Shown here one piece after another: positions 7,579 to 17,700 of a DNA stretch of 23,552 nt. The notes below the pieces were generated by a model. That model worked only from the letters and a program-made list of their open reading frames with translations, had not been told where the DNA came from and made no database searches. The stretch is taken from positions 1-23,552 of the forward strand of contig JAFNZJ010000023.1 in assembly GCA_017382915.1 (NCBI GenBank), given 5' to 3'. Numbering within the stretch: the stretch's first letter is position 1; each line of letters opens with the position of its first letter. The stretch is from Clostridia bacterium. GTDB taxonomy: Bacteria; Bacillota; Clostridia; Oscillospirales; Acutalibacteraceae. The position numbers and the translations under genes are program-made.

Positions 7579-8953
7579 AACAATTGCCCCCCTTGACCCA
7601 GGCTATATGCCAATGGCCCTTGTACTCAAAGATTTTGAGGAAAGAGCAAAAAAAGAAGGCGGAAACAAAATCGTAATCGGTATTGAAAGAAACAAAGGTT
7701 ATCTTTCTACCTACGAAATGACCGTATTTAATGATGGCACCGGCCACGACGATGAAAACTTCGACGTTGTTGAGCGTGTCGTTAAATCCTTACTTTGGGT
7801 ACGAGGCGGATATAAAATTATAATCGCCGGCTCTGATGTTATTGGTAACAAAATTAAGGCTGCTTACGATTTTGGCGGACTACGCGAGTTTGACCGTGGA
7901 TTTATGGCAAGGGTTTATGAGCGCCCCTTTGCGGTTGAGGTGGTATCCCTTGAAAACGCACCCGCCAAAAATGAGGCTGCAGAACCCGTAGGCCGTCACC
8001 TGAACGGTTGCCGCATTGGCTTTGATGCAGGCGGAAGTGACCGTAAGGTAAGTGCTGTTATTGATGGCGAGCCGGTATATTCTGAAGAGATTGTTTGGTT
8101 CCCCAAGACCAATCCCGACCCTATGTATCATTATGAGGGAATTTTGGATGCTATGAAAACCGCGGCTTCTCATATGCCACGCGTTGATGGTATCGGTGTT
8201 TCCTCTGCAGGCGTTTATATTGATAATAAAATTATGATAGCCTCCCTCTTCCTCAAGGTTTCTGATGAAGATTTTGAAAAACACGTTAAAAATATGTACC
8301 TTGACTGTGCAAAAGCACTTGGCGATGAGCTTGGTTACGAAATCCCCGTTGAGGTTGCAAACGACGGTGATGTAACCGCCCTTGCAGGCGCTATGTCATT
8401 AGATGATAACGGCATACTTGGTATAGCAATGGGCACATCCGAGGCTGGCGGCTATGTTGATATGTCAGGTAACATTACAGGTTGGCTTAATGAACTTGCA
8501 TTTGTTCCTGTTGACTTTAATAAGGACGCAATGGTTGATGAATGGTCGGGCGACTACGGCTGTGGCGTTAAGTATTTCTCACAAGACAGCGTTATTAAGC
8601 TGGCCCCCGCTGCAGGCATTGAGCTTGACCCCGAGCTTAGCCCCGCCGAAAAGCTAAAGGTTGTTCAGGGTCTTATGCTTGAAGGCCACGAAGGCGCTCG
8701 TAAGATTTATGAGACCATAGGTGTTTACTTTGGTTACGCAGTTGCTTACTATGCAATGTTCTACGATATTAAGCATGTTCTGCTTCTTGGTCGCGTTTCA
8801 TCCGGTAAGGGTGGCGACATCGTTTTAGAATTTGCAAAGCAGGCACTTGCAAATGAGTTCCCTGAGCTTGCAAAGCAGATTAGCATTTCTCTTCCCGATG
8901 AGAAAAGCCGCCGCGTAGGTCAGTCGGTTGCGGCTGCAAGTCTTCCTAACTAA
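7568..8953 (+). CDS. Atypical ROK-family protein, probable sugar (amino-sugar) kinase
   Basis: This 461-residue protein has an actin-like/ROK core from about residue 148: phosphate-1 loop DAGGSDRK (153-160), the phosphate-2 region ANDGDVTAL (264-272, candidate catalytic Asp266) and an adenosine-side motif MGTSEAGG (288-295). It is longer than usual ROK kinases (about 300 residues) because of a 145-residue N-terminal part I do not recognise. The ROK zinc site also appears lost. Where family members have GE(L/I)GH there is NELAF (308-312), and the CxCGxxGCxE cluster is reduced to DYGCGVKYFS (329-338) with one Cys. The gene overlaps nagA by 11 bases and has its own AAAGGA site, so GlcNAc or a related amino sugar is the likely substrate. 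A non-catalytic sensor role is possible but less likely given the intact Asp. Confidence 0.75.
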   Translation: MKLKTIAPLDPGYMPMALVLKDFEERAKKEGGNKIVIGIERNKGYLSTYEMTVFNDGTGHDDENFDVVERVVKSLLWVRGGYKIIIAGSDVIGNKIKAAYDFGGLREFDRGFMARVYERPFAVEVVSLENAPAKNEAAEPVGRHLNGCRIGFDAGGSDRKVSAVIDGEPVYSEEIVWFPKTNPDPMYHYEGILDAMKTAASHMPRVDGIGVSSAGVYIDNKIMIASLFLKVSDEDFEKHVKNMYLDCAKALGDELGYEIPVEVANDGDVTALAGAMSLDDNGILGIAMGTSEAGGYVDMSGNITGWLNELAFVPVDFNKDAMVDEWSGDYGCGVKYFSQDSVIKLAPAAGIELDPELSPAEKLKVVQGLMLEGHEGARKIYETIGVYFGYAVAYYAMFYDIKHVLLLGRVSSGKGGDIVLEFAKQALANEFPELAKQISISLPDEKSRRVGQSVAAASLPN

Positions 8954-8984
8954 AAACAAAACCCTCTGGCATTAGGGTTGCTAC

Positions 8985-9017
8985 AAAAAATCCCACCTTT
9001 AAAGGTGGGATTTTTTT
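8985..9017. terminator. Bidirectional terminator between the ROK gene and nadE
   Basis: AAAAAATCCCACCTTT (8985-9000) is followed directly by its full reverse complement (9001-9016), with A and T tracts on either side. It serves both converging genes, and the nadE stop codon lies inside the T tract. Confidence 0.9.
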
Positions 9018-9756
9018 AGTCTGCTTTATATCGGAACACCGGCATAAATGAAAGTTTAAACAAATTTTTCTTATGCTTTTCATCTATAAGCTTTTTAATG
9101 TCGGGGGCGGGCTCAATTCCGCGTCTAATATAATCGTCCAAGGTTTGGTAGGTAAAGCCTAAATTATCCTCATCGGTTTTACCGCAAAGACCATCAATAG
9201 GCGGTTTTTCTATAAACTTTTTAGGCAGACCAAGGTAGGCGCCGATTTGCTTTACCTCCTCCACCGTAAAGTCGGACATTGGGCTAAAATCACCTGCGGC
9301 ATCACCATATCGGGTGGAATAGCCAACCCAGTCCTCTGAAAGGTTGCAGGTGTTACACACCCTGCCGTTTACCGACTGGGCAACGGCATAAACTGTGGCC
9401 ATACGAATTCTAGCCGGCAGGTTAAATTTGGTTTGGGGTGACACCTCAAAGGAATTGCCAATACCCTCATAAACGCCATCCACCGCCGCCTTAATATTAA
9501 TGGTATAATTTTTAATGTTTAAAAACTCACAAAGTTCTTTTGAATAATCAATATCAAACTGCTCACCCTGTGGCATTAAAACCCCAATAACACGGTCATT
9601 GCCCAGCGCCTTACAGCATAGTGCAGCACAAACCGAGCTGTCCTTACCGCCCGAAATACCCAGTACAGCATTACAGCCTTTACCGTTTTGCTCAAAAAAA
9701 TCTTTTATCCACTCTACGCATTTTTCGGTAGCATCTTTAACATTAAAATTATACAT
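9016..9756 (-). CDS. nadE: NH3-dependent NAD+ synthetase
   Basis: NadE amidates nicotinic-acid adenine dinucleotide to NAD+ with ATP and ammonia. The 246-residue protein has the N-type ATP-pyrophosphatase P-loop GISGGKDSS at 33-41, NLPARIRMATVYAVAQ at 112-127, the substrate region CNTCNLSEDWVGY (134-146) followed by YGDAAGDFSPM (150-160), and the KPPIDGL segment near 184-190. There is no glutaminase (nitrilase) domain, so ammonia should be the nitrogen donor. AAGGTG lies 7 bases before the ATG. The gene stands alone, convergent with the ROK gene and separated from leuB by a terminator. Confidence 0.94.
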   Translation of the reverse strand: MYNFNVKDATEKCVEWIKDFFEQNGKGCNAVLGISGGKDSSVCAALCCKALGNDRVIGVLMPQGEQFDIDYSKELCEFLNIKNYTINIKAAVDGVYEGIGNSFEVSPQTKFNLPARIRMATVYAVAQSVNGRVCNTCNLSEDWVGYSTRYGDAAGDFSPMSDFTVEEVKQIGAYLGLPKKFIEKPPIDGLCGKTDEDNLGFTYQTLDDYIRRGIEPAPDIKKLIDEKHKKNLFKLSFMPVFRYKAD

Positions 9757-9775
9757 AAATCATCACCTTGAACTT

Positions 9776-9781
9776 ATTATA
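9776..9781 (-). promoter_or_regulatory. Candidate -10 element of nadE
   Basis: TATAAT on the minus strand lies 19 bases upstream of the nadE ATG. Only a weak -35-like hexamer is found, inside the leuB terminator's T tract, so this rests mainly on the -10. Confidence 0.4.
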
Positions 9782-9793
9782 CAACAAAAGGGC

Positions 9794-9825
9794 AAAAAAA
9801 TAAACCCATAGCGGGTTTATTTTTT
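9794..9825 (-). terminator. Intrinsic terminator of the leu operon
   Basis: AAAAATAAACCC (9796-9807) pairs with GGGTTTATTTTT (9813-9824) around a 5-base loop, with a T tract on the minus-strand 3' side. It lies just after the leuB stop codon. Confidence 0.88.
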
Positions 9826-9829
9826 ATTA

Positions 9830-10903
9830 CTATTTAATTCGCTCGGCAACCAGGTCGCCCATTTCACGACAGCCAACCTTTTTGGTGCCTTCTTCATAAA
9901 TATCGCCTGTGCGGTAGCCGTCATTAAGCACCTCATTAACTGCGGTTTCAATGGCATCGGCTTCCTTTGCCATATTAAATGAATAGCGCAGCATCATAGC
10001 GGCGGATAAAATTGTGCCAAGCGGGTTGGCAATATCCATACCTGCTATATCGGGCGCCGAGCCATGAATAGGCTCATACATACCAAGTGTGGTTGATGAA
10101 AGGCTGGCAGATGGCATCATACCGATTGAGCCTGTAAGCATACTTGCCTCATCTGACAGAATATCACCAAACATATTTTCAGTAACTATAACATCAAACT
10201 GGGCGGGATTTTTAATAAGCTGCATTGCGGTATTATCCACCAAAATGTCGTTATACTCCACTTCAGGATATTCTTCTGCCAAACGGTGCATAACCTTGCG
10301 CCAAAGTCTTGATGAATCTAAAACATTTGCCTTATCAACCGAATGGAGCTTTTTATTGCGCTTCATTGCGCTTTCAAAAGCAACACGGCCGATGCGCTCA
10401 ATTTCATGCTCGGCATAGGTCATATAGTCGGTGGCTTCCAGTTCACCGTTAACCTCGCCTGTAAAGCGTTTACCAAAGTAAATGCCGCCTGTAAGCTCAC
10501 GCACTATCATAAGGTCAATGCCGTTACCAACAATTTCCTGCTTTAGGGGTGATGCGTTGGCAAGCTGTAAAAACAGCTTGGTGGGGCGAAGATTGGCAAA
10601 AAGTCCCAACTCCTTACGAACAGCAAGCAAAGCCTTTTCAGGGCGAATTTCGGGTGGGCAATTATCCCACTTGGGACCACCTACTGCGCCAAGCAGTACG
10701 CTGTCACTGTTTTTACAAATATTCATACCCTCATCGGTAATGGGTACACCGTGTTTATCAATTGAGCAACCGCCAATATCAACCTCGCTATAGTTAAAGG
10801 TGTGACCGTAAAGCTCACCCACCTTATTAAGGGCTTTTATTGCTTCATTAACTATTTCGGGGCCTATTCCGTCGCCCTTTAAAACTGCTATATTCTTTTG
10901 CAT
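9830..10903 (-). CDS. leuB: 3-isopropylmalate dehydrogenase
   Basis: LeuB oxidises and decarboxylates 3-isopropylmalate to 2-ketoisocaproate with NAD+. The 357-residue protein shows GDGIGPEIV at 10-18, the substrate-binding arginines in [12 protein letters not shown] (96-107), [10 protein letters not shown] (135-144) with Tyr142, the metal aspartates in GDILSDEA (246-253), and the NAD-binding GSAPDIAG (281-288). [12 protein letters not shown] with a following Asp fits NAD rather than NADP use. It is the last gene of the leucine operon, 9 bases after leuD, with an AAGGTAGG ribosome binding site in that gap. Confidence 0.96.
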   Translation of the reverse strand: MQKNIAVLKGDGIGPEIVNEAIKALNKVGELYGHTFNYSEVDIGGCSIDKHGVPITDEGMNICKNSDSVLLGAVGGPKWDNCPPEIRPEKALLAVRKELGLFANLRPTKLFLQLANASPLKQEIVGNGIDLMIVRELTGGIYFGKRFTGEVNGELEATDYMTYAEHEIERIGRVAFESAMKRNKKLHSVDKANVLDSSRLWRKVMHRLAEEYPEVEYNDILVDNTAMQLIKNPAQFDVIVTENMFGDILSDEASMLTGSIGMMPSASLSSTTLGMYEPIHGSAPDIAGMDIANPLGTILSAAMMLRYSFNMAKEADAIETAVNEVLNDGYRTGDIYEEGTKKVGCREMGDLVAERIK

Positions 10904-10912
10904 TTTTACAAC

Positions 10913-11395
10913 CTACCTTTTTAAAGAGGGTAAAAGTCCATTTGCCCTAATAATTTCTTTAATAAATTCAGGAAAGGGCTGTGCCTTATAGGTTTGACCC
11001 TTGGTTTTGTTTTCAATAAAACCTTTGTCAAAATCAATTACAACCTCATCTCCTGCATCAATGCCTTCACTGGCTTCGGGGCATTCCAAAATGGGAAGAC
11101 CGATATTAATGGCATTGCGGTAAAAAATGCGGGCAAAGGTTTTGGCAATTACGCAGGATATACCGCTTTCTTTAATGGCGATGGGTGCGTGCTCACGCGA
11201 GGAGCCACAACCAAAGTTGGCGCCACCTACCATAATATCGCCGCTTTTTACCTTATTAACAAATTCCTTGTCAATATCCTCCATACAGTGGCTGGCAAGC
11301 TCTTTATGATTTGCGGTGTTTAAATACCTTGCGGGAATAATAACATCGGTATCAATATTATTGCCGTACTTATGTACTGTGCCTTGTGCTTTCAT
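10913..11395 (-). CDS. leuD: 3-isopropylmalate dehydratase small subunit
   Basis: This subunit pairs with LeuC to isomerise 2- to 3-isopropylmalate. It has 160 residues, the length of the archaeal/LeuD2 type rather than the roughly 200-residue enterobacterial form. [13 protein letters not shown] at 13-25 and the substrate-loop motif [10 protein letters not shown] at 62-71 are intact. It lies 12 bases after leuC with an AGGGGG ribosome binding site, and 9 bases before leuB. Confidence 0.95.
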   Translation of the reverse strand: MKAQGTVHKYGNNIDTDVIIPARYLNTANHKELASHCMEDIDKEFVNKVKSGDIMVGGANFGCGSSREHAPIAIKESGISCVIAKTFARIFYRNAINIGLPILECPEASEGIDAGDEVVIDFDKGFIENKTKGQTYKAQPFPEFIKEIIRANGLLPSLKR

Positions 11396-11407
11396 AAACT
11401 ATACCCC

Positions 11408-12673
11408 CTACTTATCAAGCTCATTTGGGTTGGTAATATAACCCGTAAGCGCACTTGCCGCCGCAACGGTGGGGCTGGCAAGATAAATTTTTGAACTAAC
11501 GTGACCCATACGACCTACAAAGTTGCGGTTGGTGGTGGCAATAGCCACCTCATCCTCGGCCAAAATGCCCATATAACCGCCAAGACAGGGACCGCAGGTG
11601 GGTGTAGAAACTACACAGCCTGCATCAATAAAGGTTTCAAGGTAGCCAAGCTTCATAGCTTCTTTATAGATTTTTTGGGTTGCGGGTATAACAATGCAGC
11701 GCACACCCTTGGCAATGTGTTTGCCCTTAATAATTTCTGCGGCGGCCGCCAAATCTGAAAGGCGACCGTTGGTGCAGGAGCCTATAACTGCCTGGTCAAT
11801 TTTAATGGTGCTAAGCTGACCGATAGGCTTGGTGTTTTCAGGCAGATGGGGGCAGGCAACGGTGGGTTCAATTTTTGACAGGTCAATGTCATAAACTGCG
11901 TCATACTGGGCATCGGCATCGGCGCTAAATACTGTGAACTCACGGTCGGTGCGCTCCTTAACATAGTTAATGGTCTGCTCATCCACCTCAAAAATGCCGT
12001 TTTTGGCACCTGCTTCAATGGCCATATTAGCCATACAAAGGCGGTCATCAACACTAAGTGATGAAAGACCTTCACCGCTAAATTCCATTGATTTATAAAG
12101 GGCACCGTCAACGCCAATTTTACCTATAATATGTAAAATAACATCCTTACCCGAAACATACTTATTAAGCTTGCCAATAAGGTTAAACTTAATGGCAGAG
12201 GGTACCTTAAACCAAGCCTCACCTGTGGCCATACCTGCCGCCATATCGGTGGAGCCTACACCGGTTGAAAAGGCACCAAGTGCGCCGTAGGTACAGGTGT
12301 GTGAATCGGCACCGATTACAACCTCACCGGGGGCAACCAGACCTTTTTCGGGAAGCAGTGCATGCTCAATACCCATATCACCTGCGTCATAAAAATGGGT
12401 AATGCCCTGTTCGGTTGCAAAGTTGCGGCACTGTTTAGCCTGCTGGGCGGCTTTAATATCCTTATTGGGTACAAAGTGGTCCATTACCAGTGCGATTTTA
12501 TCCTTATCAAAAACCTCGGTAAAGCCTGCCTTGGTAAACTCATTTATTGCAACGGGTGAAGTAATATCATTGCCAAGCACCAAGCTAAGCTTAACCTTAA
12601 TAAGCTGACCTGCCTCAACCTTTTCAAGGCCGGCCTTATTTGCCAATATTTTTTGGGTCATTGTCATAGCCAT
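11408..12673 (-). CDS. leuC: 3-isopropylmalate dehydratase large subunit
   Basis: This aconitase-fold subunit carries the [4Fe-4S] cluster and works with LeuD. The 421-residue protein is of the shorter LeuC2/homoaconitase-like type. The cluster cysteines are Cys300 in VIGSCTNGR and Cys360 and Cys363 in [25 protein letters not shown] (121-135) and [12 protein letters not shown] are family signatures. The ATG is 4 bases after the leuA stop codon, and its AAGGAG site lies inside the last codons of leuA, so translation of the two is probably coupled. Confidence 0.96.
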   Translation of the reverse strand: MAMTMTQKILANKAGLEKVEAGQLIKVKLSLVLGNDITSPVAINEFTKAGFTEVFDKDKIALVMDHFVPNKDIKAAQQAKQCRNFATEQGITHFYDAGDMGIEHALLPEKGLVAPGEVVIGADSHTCTYGALGAFSTGVGSTDMAAGMATGEAWFKVPSAIKFNLIGKLNKYVSGKDVILHIIGKIGVDGALYKSMEFSGEGLSSLSVDDRLCMANMAIEAGAKNGIFEVDEQTINYVKERTDREFTVFSADADAQYDAVYDIDLSKIEPTVACPHLPENTKPIGQLSTIKIDQAVIGSCTNGRLSDLAAAAEIIKGKHIAKGVRCIVIPATQKIYKEAMKLGYLETFIDAGCVVSTPTCGPCLGGYMGILAEDEVAIATTNRNFVGRMGHVSSKIYLASPTVAAASALTGYITNPNELDK

Positions 12674-12677
12674 AAGT

Positions 12678-14351
12678 TTATTTCTCCTTTGACATTATTG
12701 CGCGGTTAATTGCGCTAAACAGGGCGTTAATGGTGGCATAAATAATATCATTATGAACACCTGCGCCCCAGTGAATATTGCCGCTTTCATCAGTAATACT
12801 TACATAGGCAACCGCCTTTGATGATGAGCCGCGCTCCAGTGCGTGTTCGGTATAGGTAAGATTTGAAAATTCCATACCAAGCTCAGCCTTAAGGGCGTTG
12901 CCAACAGCATCTAATCGACCGTTACCCGATGCAGAAATAATCTTTTCTTTACCTTCATAAACGATGGTCATTATTGCGGTAAAGCTATCACCCTCTTTGG
13001 TGAAAAGCACCTTGGTGCAGTCGGTAATTTTATTAACATTAACAAAGTTTTCTTTAAAGGCCTGATGCACCTGATGGGGTGAAAGCTCATCATGCTTATG
13101 GTCAGAAATATCCTTAATAAGGTAGCTAACTGTCTCACGCATTTGGGGTGGCAGATTATAGCCGTAATTATGCTCTAACAACCAGCCAATACCGCCCTTA
13201 CCCGACTGTGAGTTAATGCGGATAACATCGGTCTCATACACCCTGCCAACATCGGTGGGGTCAATGGGCAGATATGGTACTGTCCAGTATTTTTCGTCCC
13301 TTTCTTCACGGTATTTCATACCCTTTGCAATGGCATCCTGGTGGGAGCCCGAAAAGGCCGCAAAAACAAGCTTACCGCTATAGGGTGAGCGCTCATAAAT
13401 ATGCATACGGGTTACGCGCTCATAAACATTTGCAATGGACGGAATATCTGAAAAATCTAAATTGGGGTCAACACCGTGTGAGAACATATTCATAGCAAGT
13501 GTGATAATATCCACATTACCTGTGCGCTCACCGTTGCCAAAAAGGGTGCCTTCAATTCTATCGGCACCTGCAAGCAGTCCAAGCTCACTGTCGGCAACGG
13601 CGCAACCGCGGTCATTATGCGGGTGAAGTGAAACAATAACATTTTCACGGTATTTAAGGTTTTCACACATATATTCAACCTGATTTGCATAAACGTGTGG
13701 CGACGCCATTTCAACCGTAACGGGCAGGTTTATAATTGCCTTGCGGTCGGGTGTGGGCTGCCAAACATCAAGCACGGCATTGCAAATTTCAAGCGCAAAC
13801 TCCGGCTCGGTGCCGGTAAAGGATTCGGGTGAATATTCATAGCGGAAGTTCATACCATATTCATCGGCAATTTCATTAAAAAGCTTTGCGCCCTTTATAG
13901 CAATGTCAATAATTTCTTCCTTGGACTTTTTAAACACCTGCTCACGCTGGGCAACAGAGGTGGAGTTATAAAGGTGAACAATGGCATTTTTACAACCCTT
14001 AAGACTTTCAAAGGTTTTGCGTATAATATGCTCACGCGACTGGGTAAGCACCTGCACGGTAACATCATCGGGTATTAAATTCTGCTCAATAAGGGTGCGA
14101 AGGAATAAATACTCGGTCTCACTTGCGGCGGGAAAGCCAACCTCAATTTCTTTAAAGCCAACCTCAACCAGCTTTTTGAAAAAGTCCAGCTTTTCCTCCA
14201 AGCTCATGGGAATCATAAGGGCCTGATTGCCATCCCTAAGGTCAACCGAGCACCAAATAGGTGCCTTTTCAATATGGTCCTTTTTAACCCAGTTCATACT
14301 GCTTGTTGGTGGGTTATAGATTTGTGCTTTGTACTTGTTTACGTTTTTCAT
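12678..14351 (-). CDS. leuA: 2-isopropylmalate synthase, long (yeast/actinobacterial-like) type
   Basis: LeuA condenses acetyl-CoA with 2-ketoisovalerate, the first committed step of leucine synthesis. From the ATG at 14351 the protein has 557 residues. A TTG six codons upstream would also be in frame, but the Shine-Dalgarno AAAGGAG at 14360-14366 sits inside that extension, 8 bases from the ATG, so the ATG is preferred. The HMGL-like barrel begins with [13 protein letters not shown] at 33-45, the divalent-metal site. SLHPHNDRG and FSGSHQDAI follow, and the C-terminal about 120 residues (from [11 protein letters not shown]) are the LeuA allosteric dimer domain. Length and the [15 protein letters not shown] start match the roughly 560-residue LeuA group. 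Feedback inhibition by leucine is expected from the C-terminal domain but is not shown. A T-box controls its transcript. Confidence 0.95.
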   Translation of the reverse strand: MKNVNKYKAQIYNPPTSSMNWVKKDHIEKAPIWCSVDLRDGNQALMIPMSLEEKLDFFKKLVEVGFKEIEVGFPAASETEYLFLRTLIEQNLIPDDVTVQVLTQSREHIIRKTFESLKGCKNAIVHLYNSTSVAQREQVFKKSKEEIIDIAIKGAKLFNEIADEYGMNFRYEYSPESFTGTEPEFALEICNAVLDVWQPTPDRKAIINLPVTVEMASPHVYANQVEYMCENLKYRENVIVSLHPHNDRGCAVADSELGLLAGADRIEGTLFGNGERTGNVDIITLAMNMFSHGVDPNLDFSDIPSIANVYERVTRMHIYERSPYSGKLVFAAFSGSHQDAIAKGMKYREERDEKYWTVPYLPIDPTDVGRVYETDVIRINSQSGKGGIGWLLEHNYGYNLPPQMRETVSYLIKDISDHKHDELSPHQVHQAFKENFVNVNKITDCTKVLFTKEGDSFTAIMTIVYEGKEKIISASGNGRLDAVGNALKAELGMEFSNLTYTEHALERGSSSKAVAYVSITDESGNIHWGAGVHNDIIYATINALFSAINRAIMSKEK

Positions 14352-14359
14352 CTTGTAAA

Positions 14360-14366
14360 CTCCTTT
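14360..14366 (-). promoter_or_regulatory. Ribosome binding site that fixes the leuA start
   Basis: AAAGGAG on the minus strand is 8 bases from the ATG at 14351. An in-frame TTG immediately upstream of this site has no Shine-Dalgarno of its own at the right distance. Confidence 0.85.
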
Positions 14367-14419
14367 CAAAAATGGGGTTTGCGGATGAGCTGATTATATT
14401 TACCGCGATAAATAAATAT

Positions 14420-14451
14420 AAAAGCCGCCCCTCACCTAAGTAAGAGACGGC
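14420..14451 (-). terminator. T-box attenuator terminator upstream of leuA
   Basis: On the minus strand GCCGTCTCT (14443-14451) pairs with AGGGGCGGC (14424-14432), 9 bp with two G-U pairs, followed by TTTT. The 5' strand of this stem overlaps the 3' part of the antiterminator, as expected for a T-box switch. Confidence 0.85.
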
Positions 14452-14716
14452 GTTAACCGCGGTACCACTCTAATTAATAAATAAATTATTCACTCAATCC
14501 GACTTGCGAAAACGCATTTTTAATACGCCCCGCGCTATCGTAACATTTTGTAACGTAAATGACCCGTTCTTCCTACCATCACAGATGTGACTTCAGTTGA
14601 CTGCTCCGGGGAGAGCTTGAAAGAATTTTAACCATCGGCTTACACCAACCGCCGACTCTCTGAAGGATTAACTAACCCTTTCTTATGCCCCATCATAGCA
14701 TTTGAAATATAATATT
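14420..14716 (-). promoter_or_regulatory. T-box leader (leucine tRNA-sensing attenuator) of the leu operon
   Basis: The untranslated leader between the promoter and leuA carries the hallmark T-box sequence GAGTGGTACCGCGG (around 14457-14470), whose UGGUACC bulge should pair with the NCCA end of uncharged tRNA. The U opposite the discriminator suits an A73 tRNA such as tRNA-Leu. Upstream is a Stem I-like part: AGAGAG, then a distal arm TCGGC/GCCGA enclosing GGTTGGTGTAA. The candidate specifier is CUC (Leu) at 14613-14615, in CAAGCTCTCCCCGGAGC. A Stem III-like hairpin TCACATCTGTGA lies at 14579-14590. The alternative terminator is at 14420-14451. Under leucine starvation, uncharged tRNA-Leu should stabilise the antiterminator and allow leuACDB transcription. 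The T-box call is strong. The specifier position is by eye. Confidence 0.92.
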
Positions 14717-14722
14717 TATAAG

Positions 14723-14751
14723 ATTATAAACCTATTTAATAATTTTGTCAA
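14723..14751 (-). promoter_or_regulatory. Consensus sigma-A promoter of the leu operon
   Basis: TTGACA (14746-14751) and TATAAT (14723-14728) with exactly 17 bases between them match the consensus at every position. The predicted start near 14716 begins the T-box leader. A perfect core promoter fits a transcript controlled by attenuation rather than by initiation. Confidence 0.92.
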
Positions 14752-14752
14752 G

Positions 14753-14777
14753 GGGGTAAATAAATTTAATTTACCCT
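14753..14777. repeat. Inverted repeat over the amidase stop codon, next to the leu promoter
   Basis: GGGTAAAT (14754-14761) and ATTTACCC (14769-14776) form an 8-bp stem with a 7-base loop over the amidase stop codon, ending two bases before the leu -35. It has no T tract on the minus strand, so it would be at best a weak terminator. Read-through from the amidase gene into the leu leader is possible. Confidence 0.5.
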
Positions 14778-17700
14778 ATTGAAAGAAAATAATCTACTGT
14801 GCCTTTTACAATGGCATCGGCGCATTTATCGTTCCAGGCATCGCTCTTCATATTTTCAAAATCGGCACTGTTGCTCATAAATCCGTTTTCGGTAAGGACA
14901 ACAGGGCAATTGGTAATGCGGGACATATAAAATACATGCCATGCCGTTTTGGTGCTGGTGTAGGTGCCCTTTGCTGCCGTTGCGGTTTTGATTTTATCGG
15001 CCGCCGCCTTGGTATAGGGGTTAAAATAGTAGGCGCCAAAACCACGCGCACTGGTGCTGTATGCCGAATCGCGGTGTACCGAAATGCCAAGGTTGGGTGA
15101 CGCATTTTTAAGCTTTAAAATACGCTCATCAGAGGTTAGTGAAACATCTGCCGTGCGGGTCATAACAACGGTGGCGCCAATGCTTTCAAGCTTGGTTTTT
15201 ATCTTTTGGGCAAGCAGTAGGTTGCGGTTAGCCTCATCAAGGGCGGCTACCGAGCCCACAGCACCGCCATCACTGCCGCCGTGACCTGCATCAACCACCA
15301 CAGTAATGCCATCTAACCTGCCGCCGTAGGCGTTATTTGCAACCGTTGCCTTGGCGGGATTTAAAAACTTAAACACTAAATTGCCGGATGCATCATAGTC
15401 GGCTATCCATCCGTAAAAGGCGCTTGCCTTCTTAAGGTAAAGCCTTAAGGTATAATCGGCAGTGTTTTTAATAACCTGCGCCTTACTGAAAATTGGGCTG
15501 TTTGCAATATCCTTAAGGGATACATCAAACTGTGATGCATAACAAAATGTTATATCAATATATGTAAATGTAGCGGCCGATATATTACCCCTGTTTGAGC
15601 CTGTTTTTGACTGATATTTTTGGGGTAAAAGTTCAAACTTGAAGGGGGCCTTCCAGTCAGTTTTAAGGGTTAAAACTGTATATCTTCCTTCGGTGTTAAA
15701 TGATTTAAGTGACAATTTATTGCTGCTTGGCAGACTGCCGCGATAGGTTTTAATGTTTTTGCCGTAAACCCTTTTGCCGTAACGCAGCAGGCGGTAGGTA
15801 TTGCCCGAGCCTTCATCCTTAATTACACCCTCATCACAGTAATCCACGGTGCCTTTGGGCAAATAGTTATTATAGGGCTGGCTTAAATCATCAATTTTAT
15901 CGCCGTCAAAGGTTTCAATTTGGTATTTAGTGGCCTCAGCAATTAGGTTATTGCCAACACCAATATAGCCGCCCGACCCTGATGATGTTGTTGAAGATAC
16001 TGTTGGTGGAGCAGAGCTTGGTGGGGGTTTATCCTTTTTAACGGTAACCTTGCCGCCACTAAAGGTGTCGGTAACACCGTTATGTGTTCCCGTAAACTTA
16101 ATTTTGCCTAGGCTTGTATCCTTTTTATATCCGCTTTTTACCTTAATACCGCCTATAAAGGTGGCAAAATCAGAATGCTCTTCTTCCTCACTCATTTTAA
16201 GGGTTATGGTCTGCCCGTCAAGTGTGGCCTTAACGGTACTGCCGGTGCGGGCGGTGGCCTTTACCATAATGGTATCACCACCATCAAGGGTGACCGCATT
16301 TTGGGGCGAATAATCTTTAATAACTACATATCGGTAGTAAACAGTGAAGGTTTTTTCGCTGCCCTTATGACTAAATTTAAAGGTATTTTTGCCCACCTTT
16401 AAATCAAGCTGAAGTGAAAAATAACCGTCCTTGGTGCGCTCCACCGCCTTGCCGTTTAAGGTAAGTTCAAAATTGGGGTCGGATGCGCCAATTATACCTA
16501 CGGTTTTTTCATATGTGGTAAAATCGGTCTTTTTGGGGGATGTAAATGAAAGCTCACGCATAATATAATCGCTTTCAATGCCGCCGCTCAAATATTTATA
16601 AACCAGGTCAGCGGCACCCGATTTATCACTAATCAGTGCCGAATAATCATTAAAGCAGAAAACATAGCGGTTGACTTCATTTAAAATTTTAAGCTGACGG
16701 CCCAGCTGGTCGGGGTTTTTCCAGTTGCCACTACCCTTTACTGCCAGGTCAGATGACAGCATAAAGCCAACATCACAGCTTGCGGGGGCGTTATTATGCC
16801 ACCATTTAACCACCGTTTCAAAGGGTTTGTCCTTACTTGTGGTGGGGGTATCGGCGGTAACAAAAACTATATCAAAGTAGGAATTTTCCATCCACTTTAA
16901 AACATCTGCATTATGGGTGTTTAAAAGCTCGGTATCACTTTTAACAGCAATAGCCTTTTCACCCGAAAGGGTGTAAACATCATCACAAATAAGACCGTAA
17001 AGCATTGCTCCGTTTGCGGTGCGAACTGTGTTACCAATTTTTAAAACAAAGGCGGTAAGCCTGTCCTTACGGTAGGTGTCAAACCCACCAAGGCTACCCG
17101 TTTTTACATAGTCGTAAAAGTCGGTACTCTCCCCCGCGCGCTCCACACCTGTAAGCATAATGCCGTCAAGCGCATTTGTTTTACAAAGCAGTTCAATTTT
17201 ATTTACTATTTGAGCTTGGCTTTGGGGCAGGGTAAAATCACCATCGGCAAGGGCTTTAACATCAATTACACCAAAGAGTGACTGCGCCTTAGCGTGGGCA
17301 AGTTCTGAAATATCGGTAAGGGCGGTGGACCCTTCGGGGGTGTCTGTGAAAAGTCCTATATCAGAATTAAGGTTTAAAAACAGCGCAGTAAAGCCGTTTT
17401 TTTCATTATTATCCACTATTTTTTGAGCATCGGTTTTGGCTGTGGCAAGGTTAAAATCTTTTTTTGCGGTAATGGTTACACCAAAAAGCTTTGATGGGCG
17501 CACTGCACCCGTATTTTGGTTGTTTGGATTTTCTTCTTCATCATAATTGTTTTCGGGCAATAGGTCGGATGAGGTCAGCACCTGTGTTGGGTGGGATGAC
17601 TGAGGCTGGCTGCTAAATAAGCTTTGAGGCAAGGATATTACATCAAAATATAATAGGGCAAACAGACCTGCCGCCACTAAAAGGCAGGTTAAAAATAGCG

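Noticed and set aside
6430..8953. Horizontal transfer of nagA-ROK from slightly different codon use
   Set aside because: The difference is small by eye, there are no flanking mobile sequences, and the promoter style matches its neighbours.
8960..8979. A small hairpin (AACCCT/AGGGTT) after the ROK gene
   Set aside because: It has six pairs and no T tract. The strong terminator at 8985-9017 explains termination.
14352..14369. A six-codon N-terminal extension of LeuA from a TTG
   Set aside because: The Shine-Dalgarno for the downstream ATG lies within it, and the extension adds no family-conserved sequence.
14457..14700. A tRNA-like or other structured RNA gene upstream of leuA
   Set aside because: The conserved UGGUACC bulge, AGAGAG, GGTTGGTG and terminator order match a T-box leader; no cloverleaf can be drawn.
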